From DAOMOP01 sp035444405 (lineage in GTDB: Bacteria; Pseudomonadota; Gammaproteobacteria; Burkholderiales; Rhodocyclaceae): 64,000 bases of DNA. The first letter of the stretch is position 1. Each line of letters starts with the position of its first letter. Below, piece by piece: positions 45,736-54,704 of the stretch. The stretch spans positions 1 through 64,000 of the forward strand of contig DAOMOP010000001.1 in NCBI GenBank assembly GCA_035444405.1, in the 5' to 3' direction. The position numbers and the translations under genes are program-made. The notes below the pieces were generated by a model. The model was not told the DNA's origin, ran no database searches, and saw only the letters and a program-made list of their open reading frames with translations.

Positions 45736-47799
45736 TCAGAAGAGGTCCAATAGGTCGGCGACGATCCGCTCGGCGTCGGGCAGGATCTGGCGCTCCAGGC
45801 TGCGCGCGGCCGAGATCGGCACCGGCGGCGTGCCGACGCGTAGCGCGCGGCCGGCAAAGCCCGATTCGAGCAGTGTCGCCATGATCTCGGCAGCAATGCC
45901 GAACTCGACGTGCGCTTCCTCGACGATCGCGATGCGCGGACGATCGAGCAGGTGACGCAGCAGCGTCGCACGCGGCAGCGGCGACAGCAGCGCGGGCACG
46001 ACGATCTCGACGCTCAGTTCCTCGTCGCGCTCGAGGCGCCCGACGGCCTGCTCGACCACCGGCAGCATGCCGCCGTAGCTGATCACGGTGAGGTCCGGTG
46101 CATCGCCGCCGCGCACCAGGGTCGGGAAGAGATCGGCCGCGAGATCCCCCGGCACCGGCGCGAGCCCGCGATAGCCGCCGCGCTCGTGCGTTTCCGCGTA
46201 CAGCAGCTTGTGCTCCATGAACAGCGTCGGATACGGCCAGCGCAGGGTCGCATCGGCGAGCAGGCGTGCAAGGTCGTGACGGTGGCTGCCATAGACGACC
46301 GTCAGCCCCGGCACCGACGCGAACAGGCTCTCCGGGCTCTGGCTGTGCGTCGGTCCATAGCCGCGCCGGCCACCGGCCGGACTGCGAATCACCAGCGGCA
46401 CCTGCATGCCCGGGAACATGCCGGGAAACTTGACGGCATGGTTGTACAGCTGATCCATGCACAGCGTCAGGAAATCGGCGAACATCACCTCGACGACCGG
46501 GCGCATCCCGGCGATCGCCAGCCCGATCGCCGCGCCGGTGATGCCGGCCTCGCTGATCGGCGTCGAGATCACCCGCCCGGCGAACGCGCCCGACAGTCCC
46601 TGCGTCACCTTGAAGGCGCCACCGTAGGGGTCGTGCAGGTCTTCGCCGATCAGCAGCGTGCGCGCGTCGTGCTCGAGCAGGTGGCGCAGCGCGTGGTTGA
46701 GCGCCTCGCGCACGTTGCCGCCGGCATCGAGCGGGGCCACGGCGACTTCGGGCTGATCGCTCGCTGCGGCGAAGATGTGCTCGGGCACGACCGGTTCGCG
46801 CGCCTCGGGAGAGCGGCCGGCGGCTTGCGCGACCCGCTCCAGATAGGCGGCATTGCGCGCCTCGATCGACGCCCGCAGTGCGGCCGGCAGCGTGTCGGCG
46901 AGCCGGGCGAGCGGATCGCGCACGCGGATGGCCGCCTTCTCGGCCTCGTCGCGCAAGTCGTCGCCCTTGCTGTGCGGGCCGAGGCGGGCCGTGTCGATGA
47001 CCAGAAAGCCGGGGCGGCCGTGGCTTCGCACCCACGCGACCGCCGCTTCGGCCTGCTCGAACAGCGTCGCGCCGGTGTCGGCCACGTGCCAGGTCTCGAG
47101 TCCGAAGGCGGCGCCGCGCGCCGTGATCGAGCCGCCGATCGTGGCCCGTGTGCAGGTGGTCTGGGCGATGCCGTTGTGCTCGACCACGAAGAGCATCGGC
47201 ACCTGCCAGACGGCCGCGAGGTTCATGCTTTCGTACAGCAGCCCCTCGCCGAGCGTGCCGTCGCCGACGATCGCGGCGACGATGCCGCGGCTGCCCCGGC
47301 GCTTGCGCGCCAGCGCCAACCCGACGCCGATCGCGGTCATGCCGCCTTGCACGCCGTTGCTGTGAAAATGATGCCAGGCCAGATGCTGGCTGCCGCCGCG
47401 CCCGCCGCACACGCCGTCGCGGCGCCCCATGATCTCGGCGACGAGGCCGACGAAGTTGCCCGAATAAGTCAGGAAATGGCCATGGTTGCGGTGGTTGGAG
47501 AGCACCGCGTCGTCGGTTTCGCCGAGCGCGCGCACCACCGCCATCGCGCACAGCTCCTGCCCGAGGCAGGTGTGGGTGGTGCCCGACAGCAAGCCGCGGC
47601 CGAACTGCTCGAGCAGCAACTGTTCGGTGGCGCGGATCAGGTGCCCGAAGGCATACAGGCTGTCCGGGCTCGCCGGAATCACCGGCCTGCCGTCGGGCCT
47701 GCGTGCAAAACCCGGCAGGTCCCGCAACGGATCCGCGCATTCGTGTGCCGGCCTGTCGGTGAGTGAGGTATCCAATCCGGTCGCCTCGGACAGTTGCAT
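45736..47799 (-). CDS. Fused alpha/beta E1 component of a 2-oxoacid dehydrogenase
   Basis: A 687-residue thiamine-diphosphate enzyme in which E1-alpha (about 45-330) and E1-beta (about 360-685) are one chain. The ThDP motif begins IVGDGTLGEGLLYESMN and ends near VVEHNG. The beta half has ISEAGITGAAIGLAIAGMRPV and the FADFLTLCMDQLYNH segment. It decarboxylates a 2-oxo acid and reductively acylates the E2 lipoyl group. Substrate could be pyruvate, a branched-chain or another 2-oxo acid; motifs do not decide. First gene of the E1-E2-carrier operon. Confidence 0.85.
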   Translation of the reverse strand: MQLSEATGLDTSLTDRPAHECADPLRDLPGFARRPDGRPVIPASPDSLYAFGHLIRATEQLLLEQFGRGLLSGTTHTCLGQELCAMAVVRALGETDDAVLSNHRNHGHFLTYSGNFVGLVAEIMGRRDGVCGGRGGSQHLAWHHFHSNGVQGGMTAIGVGLALARKRRGSRGIVAAIVGDGTLGEGLLYESMNLAAVWQVPMLFVVEHNGIAQTTCTRATIGGSITARGAAFGLETWHVADTGATLFEQAEAAVAWVRSHGRPGFLVIDTARLGPHSKGDDLRDEAEKAAIRVRDPLARLADTLPAALRASIEARNAAYLERVAQAAGRSPEAREPVVPEHIFAAASDQPEVAVAPLDAGGNVREALNHALRHLLEHDARTLLIGEDLHDPYGGAFKVTQGLSGAFAGRVISTPISEAGITGAAIGLAIAGMRPVVEVMFADFLTLCMDQLYNHAVKFPGMFPGMQVPLVIRSPAGGRRGYGPTHSQSPESLFASVPGLTVVYGSHRHDLARLLADATLRWPYPTLFMEHKLLYAETHERGGYRGLAPVPGDLAADLFPTLVRGGDAPDLTVISYGGMLPVVEQAVGRLERDEELSVEIVVPALLSPLPRATLLRHLLDRPRIAIVEEAHVEFGIAAEIMATLLESGFAGRALRVGTPPVPISAARSLERQILPDAERIVADLLDLF

Positions 47800-47850
47800 G
47801 GTGCCGCGCGGGGGCGAGGCCGCGCTGCGTGGCTGCGACGCGGCGCCCCG

Positions 47851-47882
47851 TTGTCGCGGTTTCGATACTCGGGGGGTATATT
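47851..47882 (+). promoter_or_regulatory. AT-rich promoter-like element between E1 and the GNAT-like gene
   Basis: TTGTCG (47851-47856) and TATATT (47877-47882) lie in the 139-base divergent gap but are 20 bases apart, so the match is imperfect. The TATATTAA stretch is the most AT-rich site in the gap and could serve the large plus-strand polysaccharide operon. Confidence 0.3.
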
Positions 47883-47938
47883 AACAGCTGTGCGTGAGAT
47901 TCGTCCGGTATCGACGACACGTGGGAGGACGCTTGCCG

Positions 47939-48790
47939 ATGGCCTTGCCGGAGCTTGTCCCGATTACCGATGCGGAGTTGCCGCAGTTTTGCGAATTCCT
48001 GCACCGGCACCTCGATCCCGGCAAGCCGCCCGGGAGTTTCCAGCACGCACTGCAGCAGCGCTGGGGGATGGAACCACCGAACCACGGCTTCCTGATCCGC
48101 GACGGCGAAGGGCTGGTCGGCGGCATCGGTGCGATCTACGCCGAACGCGAGCTGGCAGGCCGGCGGCAGCGCTTTTGCAACATCACCAGCTGGTGCGTGC
48201 TGGAGCCGTTTCGCAGCCAGAGCATGCGCCTGTTGATGGCGCTGGTGAGCCAGCCGGGGTTTCATTTCACCAATTTCACGCCGACGGCGGTGGTCGCCAA
48301 GTCGCTGCAGTTCCTCAAGTTCGAGCCGCTCGACAGCGACCGGGCGGTGTTGCCGAACACGCCGCTCGCGAACCCCGCCGTGCGCGTCGAGAGCGACGCC
48401 GCCGTCGTCGCGCAAGTGCTCCCGGCGGCGGCGCGGCGGCTGTTCGACGATCATCGGCGCCTGCCCTGGCTGCAGCAGGTCGCAGTGGGACGCACGGGTG
48501 CGTTCTGCCTGGTGGTGTTCAAGCGCAAGCGCCTCAAGGGCCTGCCCAGCGCCGAGATCATCGCGGTGTCCGACCGTGCGCTGTTCACGCGTTACCACCG
48601 GGCCTTCGGACGCCACGTGCTGCTGCGCCACGGAATGGTCACGACGCGGATCGAAACCCGGCTGCTCACCGGCAGGCCGGCGTTCGCAAGAGTGCTGTCC
48701 GGATACCGCCCCAAGATGTTTCGCAGCGACAGCCTCGCGGCGGCCGACATCGACAACCTGTACTCCGAACTGGTGGCACTGGACCTGTGA
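47939..48790 (+). CDS. GNAT-like acyltransferase, first gene of the glycan operon
   Basis: 283 residues from the ATG at 47939, which has GGGAGG ten bases upstream; an ATG at 47894 would add 15 basic residues. The N-terminal half (PITDAELPQFCEFLHRHLDP, LVGGIGAIYAERELAG, NITSWCVLEPFRSQSMRLLMAL) follows the beta-alpha pattern of GNAT N-acyltransferases with the acetyl-CoA loop region at FRSQSMR. The C-terminal half is unassigned. It could N-acylate an amino sugar. Its stop overlaps the following GTG start. Confidence 0.5.
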   Translation: MALPELVPITDAELPQFCEFLHRHLDPGKPPGSFQHALQQRWGMEPPNHGFLIRDGEGLVGGIGAIYAERELAGRRQRFCNITSWCVLEPFRSQSMRLLMALVSQPGFHFTNFTPTAVVAKSLQFLKFEPLDSDRAVLPNTPLANPAVRVESDAAVVAQVLPAAARRLFDDHRRLPWLQQVAVGRTGAFCLVVFKRKRLKGLPSAEIIAVSDRALFTRYHRAFGRHVLLRHGMVTTRIETRLLTGRPAFARVLSGYRPKMFRSDSLAAADIDNLYSELVALDL

Positions 48791-49797
48791 GCATCCCGAG
48801 CCGCGTCATCCGCCTGCCGCCGACGAGTCCGCCGATCCTGTCGGTGGTGATCCACACCGAGGAGGAGTTCGACTGGAGCGCACCGCATGATCGCGCCGCC
48901 ACCGGCGTCGCCCACATGCAGCACATCGGCCGCGCCCAGACGCTGTTCGAGCGTTTCGGCATCGTGCCGAATTACGTGATCGGCTATCCGATCGCGACGC
49001 AGGAAGTCGGCTACCGGCTGCTCAAGGCCTATGCCGACGACGGCAAGGCGCTGATCGGCGCGCACCTGCACCCGTGGGTGTGTCCGCCCTACCGCGAAGA
49101 GGTCAATGCGCGCAACTCCTACCCCGGCAACCTGCCCGCCGCTCTCGAGCGCGACAAGTTGCGCACGCTGACCGAGGCGATCGCACACACCTTCGGGCGC
49201 CGACCGCAGACCTATCTGGCCGGCCGCTACGGCAACGGCCCGAATTCGCTGCAGATCCTGCGCGAGCTGGGCTATCGCGTCGACATTTCGGTGGCACCGC
49301 CGATCGACTACAGCGCCGACGGCGGGCCGGACTATTCCGGCTGGACCTGCAATCCGTTCTGGTTCGGCGACGACCGCGCGCTACTGGTACTGCCGGGGGC
49401 CGGCGGTTATGCGGGGCTGCTGCGGCGCGGCGGCACGCCGTTCTATCGCCGCCTGCAGCACCCGGCGCTGCGCCGTCTGCGCGTGCCGGGCATGCTGTCG
49501 CGCGCGGGGCTGTTCGAACGCTCGCGCCTTTCGCCGGAGGATTACCCGTTGCCCGAACTCAAGCGCCTGACCCGCGATCTCATCGCCGACGGCGTGCGCT
49601 GCCTGGTGTTCAGCTTCCACTCGCCGTCGATCGCGCCCGGCTGCACGCCGTACGTGAAGACGCAGGCCGACCTCGAGACCTTTCTCGGGCGCTGCGAGGC
49701 CTACTTCGAATACTTCTTCGGCGCCTTGGGGGGGCGCACGCTGGATCCGCTGGCGCTGAAGGCCCACCTCGACGACGTCGCGGAGCATCGGCCATGA
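48787..49797 (+). CDS. Polysaccharide-deacetylase-like protein
   Basis: 336 residues from GTG 48787 (GTGA overlap with the preceding stop). SVVIHTEEEFDWS, GAHLHPWVCPPY and FSFHSPSIAPGCTPYV are the catalytic-acid, metal-His and C-terminal motifs of carbohydrate esterase family 4-like (NodB-fold) proteins of exopolysaccharide loci. The canonical TFDDG is replaced by the HTEEEFD variant found in a WalW-like branch. It may remove N- or O-acetyl groups from a glycan precursor. It overlaps the glycosyltransferase start by four bases. Confidence 0.7.
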   Translation: MSIPSRVIRLPPTSPPILSVVIHTEEEFDWSAPHDRAATGVAHMQHIGRAQTLFERFGIVPNYVIGYPIATQEVGYRLLKAYADDGKALIGAHLHPWVCPPYREEVNARNSYPGNLPAALERDKLRTLTEAIAHTFGRRPQTYLAGRYGNGPNSLQILRELGYRVDISVAPPIDYSADGGPDYSGWTCNPFWFGDDRALLVLPGAGGYAGLLRRGGTPFYRRLQHPALRRLRVPGMLSRAGLFERSRLSPEDYPLPELKRLTRDLIADGVRCLVFSFHSPSIAPGCTPYVKTQADLETFLGRCEAYFEYFFGALGGRTLDPLALKAHLDDVAEHRP

Positions 49798-50834
49798 AGC
49801 CCGCCGAACAGCGCTGCCACGCCTATCCCGAGCACCCGGACCTGGAAGTGCTGATCTGCACGCACGACCGCGCCGAACTGCTGCGGCGCGTGCTCGGGTC
49901 GCTGAACGCATGCGAGCGGCCGGCCGGCACGGCGATCGCGGTGTTCGTGGTCGCCAACGCCTGTGCCGACCATACCGCGACGCTGTTGCGCGACTACGTC
50001 GACACCGCGGCAGGCGCGGGCGGGCACGCCGCATTGCTGCCGCTGCGCTGGATAGCGGACCCGGTGCCCGGCAAGAGCCATGCGCTCAACCTCGCCCTGC
50101 CGCTCGCCGCGGCGCCGCTGATCGCCTTCGTCGACGACGACCACCGTGTCGACGGCGGCTACCTGGCTGCCATCATCCGCGGCGCCCTCGCCGAACCGGA
50201 CGCCGAGCTCTTCTGCGGCCGCATCCTGCCCGACTGGGACGGCACCGAGCCGAACTGGGCCCACGAGCAAGGCCGCTACCGGATCTATCCGCTGCCGGTG
50301 CCGCGCTTCGAGCTCGGCTCCGCACCGCGTCGCGTCGAACCCGGCACCGCGACGCCGGGCGGCGGCAACCTCGCCGTGCGCCGTGCCCTGATCGAGCGGG
50401 TCGGGCCGTTCCTGCTCGACTTCGGCCCGTGCGGCCACGACCTGGGCNNNNNNNNNNAAGACATCGAATGGGTGCGCCGCGCCCTCGGCGGCGGCGCCCG
50501 CCTGCACTATCTTCCGGACATGCTGCAGTACCACTACGTGGACCCGCGTCGCATGACGATGCGCTACGTGGTGGCCAAGGCCTACGAACGCTCGGCGTCC
50601 ACGACGCGCCTGGCTCCGGTGTGTCGCAAGGCGCGCCGGCTGCCGCTCTACATGGTCCGCAAGGCGGCCGGCTACGCGCTGCGGATGCTGCTGTCGCTGT
50701 CGCCGCAGCGGCGGCGCTTCTACCTGACCCGCCTGGCCGCCGCGCTCGGCGAGATCAAGGGCTTCAGGCTGTCCCGGCGCGACGCCGCGCTGCACGCCAC
50801 CGCACGCGGAGGGAGCGATGCCGGACACCGCTAG
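49794..50834 (+). CDS. Family 2 glycosyltransferase (contains a short assembly gap)
   Basis: About 346 residues, GT-A fold. VLICTHDRAELLRRVLGSL is the nucleotide-sugar strand, FVDDDHRVDGGYL the DxD-type metal site, and GGGNLAVRRALIERVG the acceptor loop. Ten N at 50448-50457 fall exactly in the catalytic-base region, where an ED dipeptide is expected (GxxxEDIEWVRR). The frame stays open across it. Several hydrophobic residues near the C terminus may contact the membrane. It begins with an ATGA overlap and overlaps the sulfotransferase start by 17 bases. Confidence 0.82.
   Translation: MKPAEQRCHAYPEHPDLEVLICTHDRAELLRRVLGSLNACERPAGTAIAVFVVANACADHTATLLRDYVDTAAGAGGHAALLPLRWIADPVPGKSHALNLALPLAAAPLIAFVDDDHRVDGGYLAAIIRGALAEPDAELFCGRILPDWDGTEPNWAHEQGRYRIYPLPVPRFELGSAPRRVEPGTATPGGGNLAVRRALIERVGPFLLDFGPCGHDLGXXXXDIEWVRRALGGGARLHYLPDMLQYHYVDPRRMTMRYVVAKAYERSASTTRLAPVCRKARRLPLYMVRKAAGYALRMLLSLSPQRRRFYLTRLAAALGEIKGFRLSRRDAALHATARGGSDAGHR
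50448..50457. other. Assembly gap (10 N) in a glycosyltransferase gene
   Basis: Ten undetermined bases. Frame is preserved with ten or with seven bases, so the true length is not certain. Confidence 0.9.
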
Positions 50835-51774
50835 ACTGCGCAAGCTCCTCGACCCGACGATACGCGCGAAGAATCTGCGTGCGCTGCGCCATGCGCTGCG
50901 CGGCAAGTGGTGGGACGTCGCCCGCCCGGCGTCGCCCGACCCGGTATTCGTGCTCGGCTGCTCGCGTTCGGGCACCACCGTCACGTACGAGACACTCGCG
51001 GCCGCGCCCGGCTTGCTCAGCTTCGGCTGCGAGATCCCGGAATTCTGGAACGGCCTCTACGGCCCGCTCAACAACGGCTGGGCCTCCGAAGCCGCCGATG
51101 CGCACCATGCCCGCCCGGAGCACCGCGACGCCGCCTTTCGCTTCTTCTACCAGCGCCTCGGCCGGGGCCGCGTGCTCGACAAGAGCTGCATCAACACCTT
51201 GCGCGTGCCCTATCTCTTTCGCCTGTTTCCGCACGCGCGCTTCGTTTTCATCCACCGCGACGGCCGCGACAACATCAGCTCGATGATCGACGGCTGGCGC
51301 CAGGGCCGCAGCGACGGCGGCTTCGGCCTCGGCTATTACTTCGGTCCGTCGCCCGAGCCGGTCGCGATCAACGACGGCGAGTTCAGCGAGTGGCACTTCT
51401 TCCTGCCGCCCGGCTGGCGCGACTACAACCGCGCGCCGCTCGAGGAAGTCTGCGCCTACCAGTGGCTGACCGCGAACCGCCTCGCACTCGACGCGGCACG
51501 CGTGATCCCCGCCGACCAGTGGATCCGCATCCGCTACGAGGACATCGTCGAGCGTCCGGTCGAGGTGTTCGGCGAAGTCTTCGAGCGGCTCGGCGTCCGC
51601 TTCGACGACGCACTGCAGGCCCGCTGCCGCAGCCTCGACCAGCGCCCTACCAGCATCGTGTCCGGCCCGCCGGAACGGGCCAAGTGGAAGAAGCGCAACC
51701 CCGCCGCGATCGAGCGAATCATCGCGCGCATCCGCCCGATGATGGAGGAACTCGGCTATGACCCCGACGCCTAG
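50818..51774 (+). CDS. PAPS-dependent sulfotransferase
   Basis: 318 residues. The 5'-phosphosulfate loop is VFVLGCSRSGTTVTYE and the 3'-phosphate site is RFVFIHRDGRDNISSMIDGW, the two hallmark motifs of Golgi-type carbohydrate sulfotransferases (Sulfotransfer_1/3 families). A C-terminal IRYEDIVERPVEVFGEVF segment is also typical. It should transfer sulfate from PAPS to a sugar hydroxyl or amine. It sits between two glycosyltransferase genes with 17-base overlaps on both sides, indicating one coordinated pathway. Confidence 0.88.
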   Translation: MPDTARLRKLLDPTIRAKNLRALRHALRGKWWDVARPASPDPVFVLGCSRSGTTVTYETLAAAPGLLSFGCEIPEFWNGLYGPLNNGWASEAADAHHARPEHRDAAFRFFYQRLGRGRVLDKSCINTLRVPYLFRLFPHARFVFIHRDGRDNISSMIDGWRQGRSDGGFGLGYYFGPSPEPVAINDGEFSEWHFFLPPGWRDYNRAPLEEVCAYQWLTANRLALDAARVIPADQWIRIRYEDIVERPVEVFGEVFERLGVRFDDALQARCRSLDQRPTSIVSGPPERAKWKKRNPAAIERIIARIRPMMEELGYDPDA

Positions 51775-52660
51775 CCCGCTCGTCAGCGTCGTCATCCCGG
51801 CCTACAACGCGGCGCCGTTCGTGCGCGCCGCCGTCGGCAGCGCGCTCGCACAGAGCTGGCCGGGCAAGGAGGTCATCGTCGTCGACGATGGCAGCACCGA
51901 CGACACCGCCGCGGTGCTCGCCGGATACGGTGACGCGATCCGCGTGATCAGCCAGCGCAACGGCGGCCTGTCGAAGGCGCGCAATCGCGGCATCCGCGAA
52001 GCGCGCGGCGAATTCGTCGCCTTTCTCGATGCCGACGACCGCTGGCTGCCCGACAAGCTCGCGCGCCAGGTCGAATTGATGCACGAGCACCCCGAGGTCG
52101 GCTTCTGCTCGACCTGCGCGCGCGTCGAGGCGCCCGACGGCACGCCCGTCGGCACCTGGCCCTGCCCGCGCATCGACGGTTCGCTCTTGCAGACGCTGTT
52201 CGTGCGCAACGCCGCGGTGCCCGGCAGCGGTTCGGGCGTGATGGTGCGCAAGGCCTTGTTCGAGCGCACCGGCCTGTTCGACGAATCGCTGCGCAGCCTC
52301 GAGGACATCGACATGTGGATGCGGCTTGCCGCGGTGACCGGCTATGCGTGCATCGACGCGCCGCTGACGGTCATCGTCAAGCACCCCGACAGCATGAGCC
52401 GCAACATGACGGTGATGCGCGCCGCTGCGATCCGCGTGATGCGCAAGAACCGCGCCTTGCTGCCGGCGCGCGAGCGCGGTCCCCACTGGCAGTCCGGCTA
52501 TGCGAGCGTGCTCGCCGACTACGCCAAGTGGGAGTATCGCCGCGGACAGCGCGGACGCGCGATGCTGCATCTCGTCGAAGGCCTGGCGCGCGCGCCGCTG
52601 CGGCGCGGGCGCATGCTCGCCGGGCTGTTGCTGGCGATGGCGATGCGGCGGCCGCTGTGA
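51758..52660 (+). CDS. Family 2 glycosyltransferase
   Basis: A 300-residue GT-A glycosyltransferase. Motifs are VSVVIPAYNAAPFV, VDDGSTDDTAAVL, GLSKARNRGI, FLDADDRWLP (DxD) and SLEDIDMWMRLA (catalytic ED). It probably adds one sugar to a lipid-linked repeat in the cytoplasm. No membrane segments are evident. It overlaps the sulfotransferase gene at its start and the next gene's GTG at its stop. Confidence 0.92.
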   Translation: MTPTPSPLVSVVIPAYNAAPFVRAAVGSALAQSWPGKEVIVVDDGSTDDTAAVLAGYGDAIRVISQRNGGLSKARNRGIREARGEFVAFLDADDRWLPDKLARQVELMHEHPEVGFCSTCARVEAPDGTPVGTWPCPRIDGSLLQTLFVRNAAVPGSGSGVMVRKALFERTGLFDESLRSLEDIDMWMRLAAVTGYACIDAPLTVIVKHPDSMSRNMTVMRAAAIRVMRKNRALLPARERGPHWQSGYASVLADYAKWEYRRGQRGRAMLHLVEGLARAPLRRGRMLAGLLLAMAMRRPL

Positions 52661-53637
52661 GCGCCCGCGCCGCTCCTTCCGGCCGCGGCGAGCGCGCGCC
52701 GGTGCGTGCCGATCTGCAGGCGCTGTGCGACGCGCTCGATCAGCGCCTGGCTCGCAGCACCGCGCCGGGTGGCGGGCTGCCGACGATCGAGGACGCTGCC
52801 NNNNNNNNNNACCGGAGGTCGTCGAGGAACAGCGGCAAGTCGTTCGCACGGCTGTCGGCGCAGCTCAAGGCCCCGGCAACCGACCCCGCCACTCGCGCCG
52901 CCTACCTGAAGCGGCTGTTCGTCCGCCTGCTCGCCGACCTGCCCGAACGCCTCGCGCGCGAACCGCTGCCGGCTTCCATCGGCGCACTGATCGCGCTCGA
53001 GACCGAGCGTATCGCCGGCGAGCTCGGCAGCCATCCGGATGCGTTCTACGATCCCGACACCGACGCATTCCTCAAGGATCTGGGCATCCTCACGCTGCGC
53101 CTGTTGCCGTGCGGTGCCGAGCTCGCGCAGGTGCACGCCGGCGTGCCGCGCAGCCTGCTGCTGCGCGGCGGGCTCGCCCAGCTGTTGCGCGGTCTATGGT
53201 TCTTCGGCCACCGGACCGCGGGCTTCGCGCCCTTCGTGAGCCTGCACATGGACATCCGCAACCTCGCGGCGTTCACGCCCGAAGGCTGGGACCAAACCTA
53301 TCTGCGGCTCGCCGACCTGCTTCGCGCCAGACCGCAGCTCAAGGGCGTGTTCGGGACCGCGTGGTTCTACGATCCGGCGATGACGTGGGTGAGTCCGCAC
53401 CTCGCCTACCTGCGCGAGCGGCGCATCGAAGGCGGCGCGGCCGGCTTCAGCTTCGGCCCCACCGAAGCGGCGCGCGCCAACGCACTGGCGCGCTCGGCCA
53501 GGCGCCGCCAGCTCGTCGAGGCGGGCCGCTACACGCCGCGCAGCTACTATCTCGTCTGGCCCAGGGCCGACCTGCTGGCGTGGGCCGAGCGGCGACGGTC
53601 GGACGCGCGCCGAACGGAGAGCCGAACATGGGAATGA
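52657..53637 (+). CDS. Unrecognised protein of the glycan operon
   Basis: About 326 residues from GTG 52657 (GTGA overlap). I do not recognise the family. It is predicted mostly helical and soluble, with an Ala/Arg-rich N terminus and conserved-looking blocks SLHMDIRNLAAFTPEGWDQT, GTAWFYDPAMTWVSPHLAYL and AARANALARSARRRQLVE. Ten N at 52801-52810 interrupt residues 49-52, and the frame is maintained. The sequence right after the gap (RRSSRNSGKSF) looks less protein-like, so a small frame error there is possible. The operon position suggests a role in glycan synthesis or regulation. Confidence 0.6.
   Translation: MSARAAPSGRGERAPVRADLQALCDALDQRLARSTAPGGGLPTIEDAAXXXXRRSSRNSGKSFARLSAQLKAPATDPATRAAYLKRLFVRLLADLPERLAREPLPASIGALIALETERIAGELGSHPDAFYDPDTDAFLKDLGILTLRLLPCGAELAQVHAGVPRSLLLRGGLAQLLRGLWFFGHRTAGFAPFVSLHMDIRNLAAFTPEGWDQTYLRLADLLRARPQLKGVFGTAWFYDPAMTWVSPHLAYLRERRIEGGAAGFSFGPTEAARANALARSARRRQLVEAGRYTPRSYYLVWPRADLLAWAERRRSDARRTESRTWE
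52801..52810. other. Assembly gap (10 N) in the unrecognised gene
   Basis: Ten undetermined bases between the codons for TIEDAA and the downstream frame; true length unknown. Confidence 0.9.
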
Positions 53638-54704
53638 GCGCGAAGACGGTCCTGCTGCATGTCGTCAAACGGCTCGGCGGCTTCCGGCTCGCCCGCCGGC
53701 TCACCGCGAAGGGCCTGCGCATCGTGTGCTACCACGGCATCGCGCTGGCCGACGAGCACCGCTTTCGCGGCCGGCTGTTCATGCATCCGCACACCTTCGA
53801 CGCGCGCATGCGCTGCCTGGACGGGCTCGGCTACCCCATCCTGCCGCTCGACGACGCCGTTCGCCGGCTCTACGCCGGCACGCTGCCCCCCGCCGCGATC
53901 GTGATCACCTTCGACGACGGCTGGGAAGGCGCCTGCACGCACGCGCTGCCCGCCTTGCGCGAGCGCGGGATTCCGGTCACCTTGTACGTGGCCACCTACT
54001 ATGTCGGCAAGGGCACGCAAGTCTTCAATGTCGCGGTGCAGTACCTGTTCTGGAGGACGAAGGTGGCCCGGTTCGAACTGCCCGGCGTCGCGGACGGCAT
54101 CGGTCCCTGCGACCTGACCGATCCGCAGCAGCGCGTGCGCGCCCAGAACGCCGTGCTGCGCCACGGCAAGTCGCTCGCCACCGCCGAGGACCGGCAGGCG
54201 CTGTTGCGCACCGTCGGCGCGGCACTCGAGATCGACGTGGCCGAACTCGAACGGCAAGGCGTGATGAAGTTCGCAGCCGCCCAGACCATCGGCGCGCTGC
54301 ACCGCGCCGGCGTCGACATCCAGCTGCACGCCCATCGCCATAACCTGTTCGACGGCACGCCGGCCATGGTCACGCGCGAGCTCGCCGACAACCGCGCCGC
54401 GCTGTCACCGCTCACCGGCCGCTCGCCGACACATTTCTGCTACCCGGGGGGGATCTACACGGCTGCAATGTGGCCGACGCTCGAGGCACTCGGAGTGGAA
54501 AGCGCGACGACGTGCGAGTCGGGCTTCAACTACGCGGACACGCCCAGATACGGCCTCAGGCGCATCCTCGACGAGGAAGGCCTCACGGACATCGAGTTCG
54601 AAGCGGAACTGTGCGGGCTGCTCGAACTGTGGCGGGGCCTGCGCCGGCGGATCGCCCCGCGCCGGCCCACCGCGGCGCATGCGGCCGCCGAACGGGCGTC
54701 GTGA
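53628..54704 (+). CDS. Polysaccharide deacetylase (NodB fold, CE4)
   Basis: 358 residues. VITFDDGWEGACTHALPAL holds the catalytic Asp and first metal Asp, and DIQLHAHRHNLF the metal-binding His pair, with FCYPGGIYTAAM and the C-terminal FNYADTPRYGLRRI completing the CE4 pattern. The N-terminal GLRIVCYHGIALADEHRFRG is typical of exopolysaccharide-locus deacetylases. It would remove N-acetyl groups, creating free amines that could be sulfated or acylated. The ATG at 53628 overlaps the previous gene by ten bases and the stop abuts the next start. Confidence 0.9.
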   Translation: MGMSAKTVLLHVVKRLGGFRLARRLTAKGLRIVCYHGIALADEHRFRGRLFMHPHTFDARMRCLDGLGYPILPLDDAVRRLYAGTLPPAAIVITFDDGWEGACTHALPALRERGIPVTLYVATYYVGKGTQVFNVAVQYLFWRTKVARFELPGVADGIGPCDLTDPQQRVRAQNAVLRHGKSLATAEDRQALLRTVGAALEIDVAELERQGVMKFAAAQTIGALHRAGVDIQLHAHRHNLFDGTPAMVTRELADNRAALSPLTGRSPTHFCYPGGIYTAAMWPTLEALGVESATTCESGFNYADTPRYGLRRILDEEGLTDIEFEAELCGLLELWRGLRRRIAPRRPTAAHAAAERAS

